Below, piece after piece: positions 1-8,668 of a stretch of DNA of 33,406 nt. A program made the translations under genes and the position numbers. Each line of letters opens with the position of its first letter. Within the stretch, counting starts at the first letter, position 1. The DNA lies in contig JAVVPL010000008.1 in NCBI GenBank assembly GCA_036655775.1, forward strand, positions 1 through 33,406, read 5' to 3'. The notes under the pieces are model-generated. The model saw nothing but the letters and a program-made list of their open reading frames with translations. It ran no database searches and had not been told where the DNA came from. The stretch is from JAVVPL01 sp036655775 (lineage in GTDB: Bacteria; Bacteroidota; Bacteroidia; Bacteroidales; P3).

Positions 1-434
1 CTGATAAGTGCACTTAGAAAAAATGGTCGCATTTTCGCAATAGATTCATAGCTCATCCCTATATCGCTACAAGCTTTTTTTAAAAGATGTAAATCGGTTG
101 CAGATAATAAAATATCATAAGTACTATCCATATTGATGTACTGAATCATTGTGATGGGCGAGATTTTATCTATCTCCATCTCTAAAGCAAAGCGTTTGCA
201 AGTGTTCATTTTTTGCCATACTGTGGAATCAATATTAAAAACTCTTTGATCTTGAATATGAATGGATCCATACAAATAGGAGCATTCTTTGGTCTTTGGA
301 TTTTGTATCTCCCAAAAAATGGCAGAAGGTCTATCATTAGTTTTATTTTCTGCATTGCTTTGTACATTGGGGACAAATAAAAAAAATAATACGTTAAACG
401 AAATCCAAGTATTTGTTATTTTCGATGTTTGCAT
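1..434 (-). CDS. TraB/GumN family protein, N-terminal part (runs off window edge)
   Basis: Reading the minus strand from the ATG at 434 gives 144 codons without a stop up to the window edge, so the 3' part of the gene lies outside. The protein starts with a hydrophobic stretch (about residues 10-22) that looks like a signal peptide. The pattern that follows is typical of TraB/GumN proteins: a Trp-containing strand (FWEI, 40-43), the GxxH motif as GSIH (56-59) and an acidic LEMEID segment (84-89). In the related Tiki proteins GxxH and Glu residues belong to a metalloprotease site; activity of bacterial members is less certain. It is transcribed divergently from the small membrane protein gene at 571, with a promoter candidate at 484-491. 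The family call is made by eye from these motifs and is fairly secure; the substrate is unknown. Confidence 0.82.
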   Translation of the reverse strand, partial: MQTSKITNTWISFNVLFFLFVPNVQSNAENKTNDRPSAIFWEIQNPKTKECSYLYGSIHIQDQRVFNIDSTVWQKMNTCKRFALEMEIDKISPITMIQYINMDSTYDILLSATDLHLLKKACSDIGMSYESIAKMRPFFLSALI

Positions 435-483
435 AGTAAAATTAAATAAAAAAATAGAGTTTGTAAATTGTAAATAGACTTAG

Positions 484-491
484 CAAATGTA
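484..491 (-). promoter_or_regulatory. Bacteroidota -7 promoter element for the TraB/GumN gene
   Basis: The minus strand reads TACATTTG, an exact match to the Bacteroidota -7 consensus TAnnTTTG, about 50 bases upstream of the ATG at 434. I see no convincing TTG -33 element at the usual 19-21 base spacing. The remainder of the 435-570 intergenic region is AT-rich and holds only this site and the opposite-facing site at 534-541. Confidence 0.45.
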
Positions 492-533
492 CGGAAATTT
501 TGAATAATTTAACTTAAAACCATATTTATTTTG

Positions 534-541
534 TATTTTTG
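534..541 (+). promoter_or_regulatory. Bacteroidota -7 promoter element for the pepA-pdxA-murF/alr operon
   Basis: The plus strand reads TATTTTTG, matching TAnnTTTG, 29 bases before the ATG at 571, which leaves a leader of roughly 20 bases. No TTG is present at the normal -33 distance. It is the only good candidate upstream of the four closely packed plus-strand genes, so it probably drives all of them. Confidence 0.45.
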
Positions 542-570
542 TAAAAAAAACAAATAATATCAAAACTCTT

Positions 571-816
571 ATGTGGTCTATATTTTTTCTTACCCTAGGT
601 CTTCTTATCCTTGCTTTTGCAGGAATTGCAATTAAAATGTTTGTATTGAAAAATGGAAAGTTTGTCAAAACTTGTGCTCGTATAGAGTTTGAGGACGGAG
701 AAACAGTGGGTTGTGTATGTAAAAGCAAAACTGGTAAACATGAAGATTGCCCTAATTATGAATTACATCATGGAAAAGCGGCTTTAAAATTAAAAGAAAA
801 TGATACAAAAAACTAA
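571..816 (+). CDS. Small single-pass membrane protein with conserved-looking cysteines
   Basis: This 81-residue protein has one N-terminal membrane segment (about residues 4-25), a basic stretch, and a short soluble tail with Cys35, Cys48, Cys50, Cys60 and His66-His67. The C-x12-C-x-C-x9-C-x5-HH pattern could bind a metal or form disulfides. From memory, similar short 'membrane or secreted' proteins occur in Bacteroidales, but I know no function for them. It is the first gene of the operon, 29 bases after a -7 element, and its last 17 bases overlap the start of the aminopeptidase gene in another frame, which suggests translational coupling. The overlap, membrane segment and promoter support it being a real gene. 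Confidence 0.72.
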   Translation: MWSIFFLTLGLLILAFAGIAIKMFVLKNGKFVKTCARIEFEDGETVGCVCKSKTGKHEDCPNYELHHGKAALKLKENDTKN

Positions 817-2266
817 AACAATAGATGTAAAAGCCCCTGTGCTTTGTTTATGTCGCAATTATAAAGAAATGCTTGCTTTTGGGTTCACTCAAGCAGAACA
901 AGATTTTATTCAAAAAGAGGTAAAGGCAAATTCCAAAAGCTTTTTTTCATTTCTTCGTACAAATGATCAAACCTCTATTCCTTATCTTCTACAACTATTG
1001 CCTAAAGAGGAGCCTAGCTGTACGAAATTTGAAAAAATAGAAAATATTCGTCTTTTAGCAGAGGCTTTACTTAGTTATTTGAACGAAAATAAATTGACTA
1101 AATGCTCTGTTTGGGATCAATGGGAAACCAAAGAACAAAGTTTTGCGTATTTAGAAGCTTTGATGTTGGGTGCATATCGTTTTGATATTTACAAAACAAA
1201 AGTGAAATATGTAGGATTGCAAAGCATAGATCTGCTTTCGGATAGGCTTCAGAAAAAAGATTTAGAACAATTGGAAATCATAACACAAATGGTTTATCAA
1301 GTGCGCAATTGGGTCAATGAACCCGTGTCGACTTTGAATGCAATGCAATTGGCGGAAAGAGCCAAACACTTAGCTCACGACAAAGGGGTCAAAGTTCAAA
1401 TTTGGGACAAAAAAGAAATTCGAGAACACAAAATGGGTGGAATTTTGGGCGTAAATCAAGGTAGTGTTGATGAGCCTTCTTTTACTATTATGGAATGGAA
1501 ACCAGCGAAAGCTTGTAATAAAAAACCGATTGTACTTGTGGGGAAAGGGGTGGTATTTGATAGCGGAGGAATGAATATCAAAACGGGGGATTATATGAAT
1601 GATATGAAATCGGATATGGCAGGAGCTGCGGTGGTTGCCAATGTGATCTGTGCCCTTGCACAAAGCAAAACGCCTGTGCATTTGATAGCTTTATTACCCG
1701 CTACCGACAATCGTTTAAATGGAAATGCGTTAGTGCCAGGTGATATTATTTATATGCACGATCATACATCGGTAGAAATTGTCAATACGGATGCAGAAGG
1801 ACGTCTTTTGTTGGCGGATGCCATTAGTTTTGCTCAAGAATACAAACCCGAATTAATCATTAGTATTGCCACCTTGACTGGCGCAGCTTCTCGTGCCATA
1901 GGTAAGCAAGGTATTGCCGCCATGCAAGAGCATGCCGATGCGTATCTCCCTTTATTTACGCAAACAGGTCTGGATATATATGAGCGACTTTGTTTCTTTC
2001 CTATGTGGAAAGAATATGAGGAGGCTTTGGATTCGGCGGTTGCAGATATCAAAAACTGTGGGGGTGGTGAAGCGGGGATGATTACGGCCGCTAAATTTTT
2101 GGCTCATTTTACTACTTATCCATTGATTCATTTAGATATTGCAGGTACCGCTTTTCTTGACAAACGAGATGCGTATCGAGGCTGTGGAGCTACGGCTTCA
2201 GGTGCTCGCCTTTTATATACTTATTTACAACAATACGCAAACACAAAAGGCGCAAAAAACGCATAA
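800..2266 (+). CDS. pepA: Leucyl aminopeptidase (M17 family)
   Basis: This 488-residue cytosolic dizinc exopeptidase removes N-terminal residues from peptides in protein turnover. The C-terminal catalytic domain carries the family signatures intact: K249, D254, K261 and D272 in the GKGVVFDSGG...KSDMAG segment, and D331, E333 and R335 in NTDAEGR, matching the metal ligands and catalytic Lys/Arg of E. coli PepA. The N-terminal 160 residues are divergent, as is usual for the family's non-catalytic domain. Length is typical (about 480-500). The ATG at 800 lies inside the 3' end of the preceding small gene. Only six bases separate its stop from the PdxA-like gene. The family is certain; some M17 enzymes also bind DNA or have Cys-Gly specificity, which cannot be told here. 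Confidence 0.95.
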   Translation: MIQKTKTIDVKAPVLCLCRNYKEMLAFGFTQAEQDFIQKEVKANSKSFFSFLRTNDQTSIPYLLQLLPKEEPSCTKFEKIENIRLLAEALLSYLNENKLTKCSVWDQWETKEQSFAYLEALMLGAYRFDIYKTKVKYVGLQSIDLLSDRLQKKDLEQLEIITQMVYQVRNWVNEPVSTLNAMQLAERAKHLAHDKGVKVQIWDKKEIREHKMGGILGVNQGSVDEPSFTIMEWKPAKACNKKPIVLVGKGVVFDSGGMNIKTGDYMNDMKSDMAGAAVVANVICALAQSKTPVHLIALLPATDNRLNGNALVPGDIIYMHDHTSVEIVNTDAEGRLLLADAISFAQEYKPELIISIATLTGAASRAIGKQGIAAMQEHADAYLPLFTQTGLDIYERLCFFPMWKEYEEALDSAVADIKNCGGGEAGMITAAKFLAHFTTYPLIHLDIAGTAFLDKRDAYRGCGATASGARLLYTYLQQYANTKGAKNA

Positions 2267-2272
2267 TAGATT

Positions 2273-3319
2273 ATGGAAAAAGACACTAAAATACAAATAG
2301 GAATTACGCAAGGAGATTATAATAGCGTCAACTATGAAGCAATTATTCGCAGTTTTGTCGATTTGGGAATTATGGAGCTATGTCACCCTTTGGTGTTTGG
2401 TTTACCCAAAATTGCCACCGCACATATTCACCGTTTAGCAATTCCTGATTTTTCTTTTCAAAGTATTAAACAATTTTCGGAATTTAATGCCAAACGTGCG
2501 AATATATTTGAAATAAGTACGGAAGAGGCCATTTGGGAATATGGAAAAAGCACAGAAATGTCGGCTAAATATGCTTTTTTAGCTTTGCAAAAAGCAATGG
2601 AATATATTGAGACAAAACAATTAAAAGCATTAATTACAATGCCTTTGAATAGCGAAGAACTTCGTCGTCTACAAGGGGCGTTTAAAAATCAAACACAGTA
2701 TTTAAAAACCAAAAGTCAAGCTTCTTCTATTTTTAAAATTGCCATAGCGGATAGTTTGCGTATGTGTGCAATCTCTTCTACCGAAATAGACGATCCTTCA
2801 ATCTTTGCCATTGATAAAATTCAACAACGGATATTACAATTTTATACAAGTTTGAAAACTAATTTTTCTTTACATACCCCTCGTATTGCAATATTATCTC
2901 TTTCAAAAAACATGAACGATACCTATATTTCAAAAGACGATTCTAAGATTTTAGTGCCTATTGTAGAAGAGGCTTTTATGCAAGGAATGCCTGTTTTTGG
3001 ACCTTATCCTGCACAAACTTTCTTTGCAAGTTCCGATTTAAGTAAATTTGATGGCGTTATTTGTATGTACAAAGAACAGATGAATTGTGCTTTTCTAGAA
3101 AAATCTTCAAAATCATTAGTTTATTTTACCGAAGGCCTTCCTTTTGTACATTTGGAACCCGCTATCCCTTTATTGTATACAATGGATAAAAATATGGATA
3201 CTTTATCGGAAAATTTGTTGCAAACAATTTATCAAACCATCGATATATTGCGCTCTCGTGAGCAATATGCACAACTGACAAAAAAGCCTTTAGCCATAGA
3301 GAAAAAAGAAAAAGAATAA
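2273..3319 (+). CDS. PdxA-like protein lacking the catalytic histidines (probable pseudoenzyme)
   Basis: This 348-residue protein aligns along its whole length, from memory, with 4-hydroxythreonine-4-phosphate dehydrogenase (PdxA) of Bacteroidota. Retained landmarks include GD at 14-15, YGKSTE at 90-95, FGPYPA at 242-247 and EGLPFV near 289-294. The functional sites are changed: substrate GHTE reads NQTQ (139-142); the three metal-binding histidines of TGHV, NPHAG and YHDQG correspond to T170, N213 and K267; and the late DHGTA segment reads AIPLL. It therefore should not be able to bind the divalent metal or oxidise the PLP precursor. The reading frame is intact and tightly packed between pepA and murF-alr (6 and 3 bases), which argues for a retained, possibly non-enzymatic role. 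PdxA family membership is secure; loss of activity is inference. Confidence 0.85.
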   Translation: MEKDTKIQIGITQGDYNSVNYEAIIRSFVDLGIMELCHPLVFGLPKIATAHIHRLAIPDFSFQSIKQFSEFNAKRANIFEISTEEAIWEYGKSTEMSAKYAFLALQKAMEYIETKQLKALITMPLNSEELRRLQGAFKNQTQYLKTKSQASSIFKIAIADSLRMCAISSTEIDDPSIFAIDKIQQRILQFYTSLKTNFSLHTPRIAILSLSKNMNDTYISKDDSKILVPIVEEAFMQGMPVFGPYPAQTFFASSDLSKFDGVICMYKEQMNCAFLEKSSKSLVYFTEGLPFVHLEPAIPLLYTMDKNMDTLSENLLQTIYQTIDILRSREQYAQLTKKPLAIEKKEKE

Positions 3320-3322
3320 ATT

Positions 3323-5821
3323 ATGGATGCAAATTTTTTTTTGATTTCGGAAATTGTCAAGATAACGAAAGGACAATTAGTCTCCACTCGTGAAGATGAT
3401 GTGCAAATTCGCGAATTATTGATAGATAGTCGTCAACAAAAAGAATCTGAAAATTGTCTATTTATTGCACTGAAAACAGCGAAAAATAATGGACATAAAT
3501 ATATAGAGTATCTTTATCAATTAGGATTTCGACATTTTTTGGTGGAAGAAATTCCATCCACTATGCAGCAAGCAAAAGACACCGATTTCATCATTGTTCC
3601 AAATACGCTGAAAGCGTTACAAACCATAGCTATGCGCCACAGAGAAGAATTTAATATTCCTGTTTTGGCCATCACTGGAAGCAATGGCAAAACAATTGTG
3701 AAAGAATGGATTGCGATGCTATTGGAAACAGAACAAAATATAGTTAAAAGTCCTAAAAGTTACAATAGTCAAATTGGGGTGCCTTTGTCTGTTTGGCAAA
3801 TGAATGGATTACATACTTTAGCTATTTTTGAAGCGGGTATTTCTCAGCCAGAGGAAATGGAAAATTTAGAAAAAATTATTCATCCCACCATGGGTATTTT
3901 TACGAATATTGGCTCGGCACATGATGAATATTTTTTAAATGAAACACAGAAAATAGCAGAAAAATTAAAGTTGTTTACAGAAGTGGATTTGCTCATTTAT
4001 TGTGCTGATCATTATGAGATTAGAGATAAAATTTTACATATAGATACGCTCAAACAAACGCCTTCTTTCACATGGAGTATGGAATCGAATGTTGAAGCCG
4101 ATATCAAAGTGCTAGATATAGTACGCAACTCAAATAGTACTCGTGTTAACATTGAAGTAAGAGGAGCGGAAAGGATGGAGATGGAAATTCCTTTTACGGA
4201 TAAAGCTTCTATTGAAAATGTGATGCAATGTATTACGTTCTTGATAGCTAATAAATATTCTCTCGCATGGATTGCGAAACGTTTATCGGTATTACATGCT
4301 ATTGAAATGCGTATGGAAATGAAAGAAGGCTTAAATCACTGTTATATCATCAATGATTTTTATAATTCGGATTATAATTCATTAGAAATAGCATTGGATT
4401 TTTTGGCTCATCAACATCAAAATGCGAAACGTCGTTTAATTCTTTCGGATATGTTACAAAGTGGTCGTTCGGAAGATGAACTCTATATGGATATAGCTAA
4501 TTTATTGGAAAAGAAAAAAATTGATTCTCTTATAGGCATTGGACAAGCGATGATTCGTCAGGCTGATAAGTTTAAAATTGAAGCTAGTTTTTATTCAAGT
4601 ACAGAGGATTTTTTGTCGCAAATAGATTGTGATGCTTTTCAAAGAGAAACTATATTATTGAAAGGAGCACGTATTTTTGAATTTGAAAAAATCAGTGTGT
4701 TTTTGCAAAAACGTACGCATGATACCGTGATGGAAATAAATATGAATGCCCTCTCACATAATTTGAATTTTTTCAAATCTCAAATCAAACCTGATACCCG
4801 TATTATGGTGATGGGAAAAGCATTTTCGTATGGAAGTGGATCTTACGAAATAGCCAATTTCTTGCAATTTAATCAATGTGATTATATTACGGTGGCTTAT
4901 ACAGATGAAGGTATTTTACTTCGTAAAAATGGAATTACAATTCCTATTATGGTGATGAATCCCGATGAACAAGGTTTGGAAAAAATGTTGCATTATAATT
5001 TAGAACCTGAAATTTATAGTTTCACATTACTGAATTATTTAAGAAAAAGTATAGTCGCCAAAAAATCGGCAGACGATGTTACCTATATTCATTTAAAAAT
5101 TGATACAGGAATGCATCGTTTAGGTTTTATGGAAGATGAAATAGATTTATTGATAGATGAAATTCGGAAATCTCCTTTTTGTAAAATTCGCTCGATTTTC
5201 ACGCATTTAGCTACGGCAGATGAGCCTTCTATGGATACCTATACCTTGGCACAGTTGGCACTTTTTGATAAAATAAGTCGCAAAATACAAGATGCTATCT
5301 CGTATCCAATTTTGCGTCATGCACTCAATACGGCAGGAATACTACGTTTTCCTCAATACCAATTTGATATGGTACGTTTGGGCATAGGTTTATATGGGGT
5401 CGGGGTCACCGCTGAAATGCAGCCGCATTTAGAAAATGTGAGTACCTTGAAAACGATTATTTCTCAAGTACGCTATTTGCCTACGGGAGAGGCTATAGGA
5501 TATGGACGTTCCTATATTTGCAAATCCCCCATGAAAATAGGGGTAATTCCCATTGGATATGCGGATGGACTTTCTCGAGCCTTAAGTAATGGCGTGGGAG
5601 AGGTAATGGTAAACGGAAAACGCGTTCCAATTATAGGAAATATATGTATGGACATGTGTATGATTGATCTTTCAACGGTAAATGCGAATGAAAAAGATGA
5701 AGTAATTCTTTTTGGAAAAGAAATGCCTATTACGGAAATGGCCCAAAAATTACATACGATTCCGTATGAAATCTTAACGGGTATTTCTCCTCGGGTCAAA
5801 CGAATTTATTTTCAAGAATAA
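3323..5821 (+). CDS. Bifunctional MurF ligase / alanine racemase
   Basis: This 832-residue fusion combines two consecutive steps of D-alanine use in peptidoglycan synthesis. The N-terminal half (about 1-455) is MurF, which adds D-Ala-D-Ala to the UDP-MurNAc tripeptide using ATP: P-loop GSNGKT at 119-124, then the EAGIS and NIGSAHDE motifs typical of Mur ligases. The C-terminal half (about 460-832) is a PLP-dependent alanine racemase: the Schiff-base lysine is K499 in GKAFSYGSG, the opposing catalytic Tyr is Y746 in GYADG, and NICMDM follows. The fusion is common in Bacteroidota, so it is a lineage marker and not an oddity. It starts three bases after the PdxA-like gene and converges on the penicillin-binding protein gene; I see no clear terminator in the 45 bases between them. 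Confidence 0.95.
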   Translation: MDANFFLISEIVKITKGQLVSTREDDVQIRELLIDSRQQKESENCLFIALKTAKNNGHKYIEYLYQLGFRHFLVEEIPSTMQQAKDTDFIIVPNTLKALQTIAMRHREEFNIPVLAITGSNGKTIVKEWIAMLLETEQNIVKSPKSYNSQIGVPLSVWQMNGLHTLAIFEAGISQPEEMENLEKIIHPTMGIFTNIGSAHDEYFLNETQKIAEKLKLFTEVDLLIYCADHYEIRDKILHIDTLKQTPSFTWSMESNVEADIKVLDIVRNSNSTRVNIEVRGAERMEMEIPFTDKASIENVMQCITFLIANKYSLAWIAKRLSVLHAIEMRMEMKEGLNHCYIINDFYNSDYNSLEIALDFLAHQHQNAKRRLILSDMLQSGRSEDELYMDIANLLEKKKIDSLIGIGQAMIRQADKFKIEASFYSSTEDFLSQIDCDAFQRETILLKGARIFEFEKISVFLQKRTHDTVMEINMNALSHNLNFFKSQIKPDTRIMVMGKAFSYGSGSYEIANFLQFNQCDYITVAYTDEGILLRKNGITIPIMVMNPDEQGLEKMLHYNLEPEIYSFTLLNYLRKSIVAKKSADDVTYIHLKIDTGMHRLGFMEDEIDLLIDEIRKSPFCKIRSIFTHLATADEPSMDTYTLAQLALFDKISRKIQDAISYPILRHALNTAGILRFPQYQFDMVRLGIGLYGVGVTAEMQPHLENVSTLKTIISQVRYLPTGEAIGYGRSYICKSPMKIGVIPIGYADGLSRALSNGVGEVMVNGKRVPIIGNICMDMCMIDLSTVNANEKDEVILFGKEMPITEMAQKLHTIPYEILTGISPRVKRIYFQE

Positions 5822-5866
5822 ACGCCATTAGTTTATAGATCCATTTAGTTTATCGTATATGTAAGT

Positions 5867-8134
5867 TTACATTTCATCTTCAAAAGGACTCTCTGGATTT
5901 GTGGTGTTTTGGGATGATTTGCAATTGAGATCTACTGATAAAGGGGTAGAAGGAGCTTCAAAATTGCTATTTACAATACCCGTTTTGGGATCTGCAAATA
6001 CTTTTTTCATATACAAAGCCCATATAGGTAGAGCGGTATTGGCTCCTTGGCCTAAAGCTGTACTGCGGAAGTGAATAGATCGAAGTTCGCCTCCAACCCA
6101 AACACCTGAAACTAAATGGGGAGTCAAACCCATAAACCAACCATCGGAATTGTTTTGAGTGGTACCTGTTTTGCCAGCAATGGTTTGTGTTAAACCATAT
6201 TTGTAGCGTAAACGACCTGCGGTTCCTCCGTCTACAACTCCTTTCATTAATTCTAGCATTAAATAGGCTGTTTCTTCGCTCATCGCTTCGTTTTGCATAG
6301 GAGTGAATTGATCTAATATGATTCCATGCCTATCCTCAATCCGTGTTACAAAAATAGGTTCAATATAAATGCCTTTATTAGCGTAAGTCGACATTGCTGC
6401 GGTCATTTCTTTGATGGAAATATCCGCAACCCCTAGGCAAATGGCAGGAACGGCTTTTAATTCAGAGCTTATCCCCATTTTTTTTGCCAAGTTTACTACG
6501 GCTTGTGGGGGAAAACGTTTGATTAAATAAGCCGAGATATAGTTGACAGAATTGGCCAAAGCCCATCGTAAAGTAACCATTTCTCCTTCTCTTGCTTTGT
6601 TTGAATTTTGTGGACACCAATCGGCTTGCCCTTCTTGTTCTATGCAAGTGGGCACATTGGGCACTTCGGTACAAGGTGAAAATTCACCTTCTTGCATAGC
6701 CAAGGTATATACAAAAGGTTTAAAGGTAGATCCCACTTGACGTTTGCCTTGCATTACATTGTCAAATTGAAAATATTTATAATTAATATCGCCTACATAA
6801 GCCCGAACATAGCCTGTTTGAGGTTCTATGGACATTAGGCCCGTATGTAAAAACCATTTATGATACCAAAGTGAATCCCAAGGGCTCATAACCGTATCTT
6901 TTTCACCTTCCCACGTAAACACTTTCATGGCGATAGGTTTTTTAAAAGCTGCATTTATTTCACTTTTAGAAGCTCCTGCTTCTTTCATGCTTTTATATCG
7001 ATTGGAATTTAGCATGGCCTGTTCCATAAAACGTTGAATATCTTCTTTGGAAATATCAATGAAAGGAGCATTTTCTCTACCTTTCAAATTTTCATAAAAA
7101 GCAGGTTGTAATACCTTGCCTACATATTCATTGACAGCCTCTTCGGCATACCTTTGCATTCTTGAATTGATGGTGGTGTAAATTTTGAGTCCATCTTTAT
7201 ATAAATCATACTTAGTGCCATCTGCTTTTTCGTGATTCTCACACCATTTTAACATCCATAAACGTAAATATTCACGAAAGTAAGTCGCTAGGCCATATTG
7301 ATGATCTTGTTGCGTAAAATGCGACATATCCAAAGGTTTTTTACTAGTTTCCTCGTAAACTTCAGAAGTGATAAAATCGGCTTTTCGCATTTGATTTAAA
7401 ACTACATTACGTCTAAGCGTAGCATTTTCAGGATTCCGTGTGGGGCTATAATAACTAATGGCTTTTAACATTCCTACTAATACGGCCGCTTCGTCTAAAT
7501 TCAAATCGGCAGGTGCTTTGCCAAAATACGTATTGGCTGCAGTTTTGATACCAAAAGAATTATTTCCAAAATCTACCGTATTAAAATACATGGCTATGAT
7601 TTCTTCTTTGGTATAATTACGCTCTAATTTTATGGCAATGACCCATTCTTTAAGTTTCCGAAACGCCAAAGTGATTTTCCATTGATTTTTGCGAGGAAAT
7701 AAGTTTTTGGCTAGTTGTTGTGTAATGGTACTGCCTCCACCCGCGCTTTTGTTTCGCCCAATAATAGTTTTCCCAAAAACACGACCTAAAGACCAAATAT
7801 CAATGCCACTATGTTGATAAAAACGAATATCTTCGGTGGCAATGAGAGCCTTGATTAAATTGGGAGATAAGTCGGCATACTCAGCATTAGTTCTATTTTG
7901 TACATAGTATGTGCCTAATATTTGTTGATCGGAAGAGATCACTTCGGAGGCCAAATAACTTTCGGGATTTTCTAAATCGTGAAAAGAAGGCATGAAGCCA
8001 AACCACCCTAAGGAAATAAATAAAAAAATTAAGCAAACAAAGGCGCATAAACCGCCAAATATTAACCAAATACGTTTGATATAAAAACGCATATCTTGTG
8101 CGTTTTTCTCATAAATGTTAGCTTTTAGAATCAT
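5867..8134 (-). CDS. Class A penicillin-binding protein 1A (GT51 transglycosylase + transpeptidase)
   Basis: This 755-residue bifunctional peptidoglycan synthase polymerises glycan strands and cross-links them on the outer face of the inner membrane. A short cytoplasmic tail and one membrane segment (about 20-45) lead into the GT51 domain, with catalytic E101 in ATEDIRFYQHSG and the GGGSTITQQLAKNLF motif at 132-146. The transpeptidase domain has S469-x-x-K472 in GSTFKPF, S529-V-N531 and K655-TGT, all intact. Length fits PBP1A of Bacteroidota. It is the last gene of the holB-ricT-gldH-PBP cluster, 35 bases after gldH. Met15 at position 8092 is a possible alternative start and would leave the membrane segment intact. 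Confidence 0.95.
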   Translation of the reverse strand: MILKANIYEKNAQDMRFYIKRIWLIFGGLCAFVCLIFLFISLGWFGFMPSFHDLENPESYLASEVISSDQQILGTYYVQNRTNAEYADLSPNLIKALIATEDIRFYQHSGIDIWSLGRVFGKTIIGRNKSAGGGSTITQQLAKNLFPRKNQWKITLAFRKLKEWVIAIKLERNYTKEEIIAMYFNTVDFGNNSFGIKTAANTYFGKAPADLNLDEAAVLVGMLKAISYYSPTRNPENATLRRNVVLNQMRKADFITSEVYEETSKKPLDMSHFTQQDHQYGLATYFREYLRLWMLKWCENHEKADGTKYDLYKDGLKIYTTINSRMQRYAEEAVNEYVGKVLQPAFYENLKGRENAPFIDISKEDIQRFMEQAMLNSNRYKSMKEAGASKSEINAAFKKPIAMKVFTWEGEKDTVMSPWDSLWYHKWFLHTGLMSIEPQTGYVRAYVGDINYKYFQFDNVMQGKRQVGSTFKPFVYTLAMQEGEFSPCTEVPNVPTCIEQEGQADWCPQNSNKAREGEMVTLRWALANSVNYISAYLIKRFPPQAVVNLAKKMGISSELKAVPAICLGVADISIKEMTAAMSTYANKGIYIEPIFVTRIEDRHGIILDQFTPMQNEAMSEETAYLMLELMKGVVDGGTAGRLRYKYGLTQTIAGKTGTTQNNSDGWFMGLTPHLVSGVWVGGELRSIHFRSTALGQGANTALPIWALYMKKVFADPKTGIVNSNFEAPSTPLSVDLNCKSSQNTTNPESPFEDEM

Positions 8135-8169
8135 AGTGTAAAAAAACTATATTTTTTATAAAAGGGAGA

Positions 8170-8661
8170 TTATTTTTGTGGAACCGTAGTGGGTATAATT
8201 TTCAATCCAATACTTTCCACATCTTTCAAACTTAGCGTGCGCATGCCTTGATAAATTTCAATGATATAGCTTCCCTCTTCTGGAAAGCGAATATTTTGTT
8301 TAAATAAAAATTGATTGTCTAAATATTTTCCGAACCCTTTCCCCGACCATTTACCATTGATGTCAGCCAATACGCATTCAACGGTATCTATGGCAATTTT
8401 TTGGTCTGGAAATCGTGTTTTTATAAAAAAGAAAATATTCATCCATGCATATTTTTCGGTATGTCTAATGGCGATAAAACAATTGTAGTTTTGCAGCGTA
8501 TCTGTAATATCTATTTTAAATCGTAAAGGAATTTCTGCATTCCAACCCTTTTCGGGTACTTTTTGCGTATCATTAATCAGAGTACCACTTTCACAGCTAT
8601 TTAAAAAACAAATTAGAGCGGTGCACAAGGCTATTTTTAAATAAAAATTAAATTGTTTCAT
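8170..8661 (-). CDS. gldH: Gliding motility lipoprotein GldH
   Basis: This 163-residue lipoprotein has a signal peptide ending in the lipobox LNSC (Cys23), then a domain with the family's late signatures: DTVECVLAD, GKWSGKGFGKYL, and a C-terminal GMRTLSLKDVESIGLKI segment. GldH is required for gliding in Flavobacterium johnsoniae; homologues also occur in many non-gliding T9SS bacteria. It is expected to be anchored in a membrane facing the periplasm. It sits 7 bases after ricT and 35 before the PBP gene, an order I recall from other Bacteroidota, which supports the call. Whether this organism glides cannot be told from the window. Confidence 0.87.
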   Translation of the reverse strand: MKQFNFYLKIALCTALICFLNSCESGTLINDTQKVPEKGWNAEIPLRFKIDITDTLQNYNCFIAIRHTEKYAWMNIFFFIKTRFPDQKIAIDTVECVLADINGKWSGKGFGKYLDNQFLFKQNIRFPEEGSYIIEIYQGMRTLSLKDVESIGLKIIPTTVPQK

Positions 8662-8668
8662 TGAAAAG

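Noticed and set aside
289..477. Plus-strand reading frame of 62 codons
   Set aside because: It is the complement of the TraB/GumN gene and promoter region, with no homology of its own.
3323..5821. MurF-alanine racemase fusion as a novelty
   Set aside because: This fusion is widespread in Bacteroidota. Both active sites are intact.
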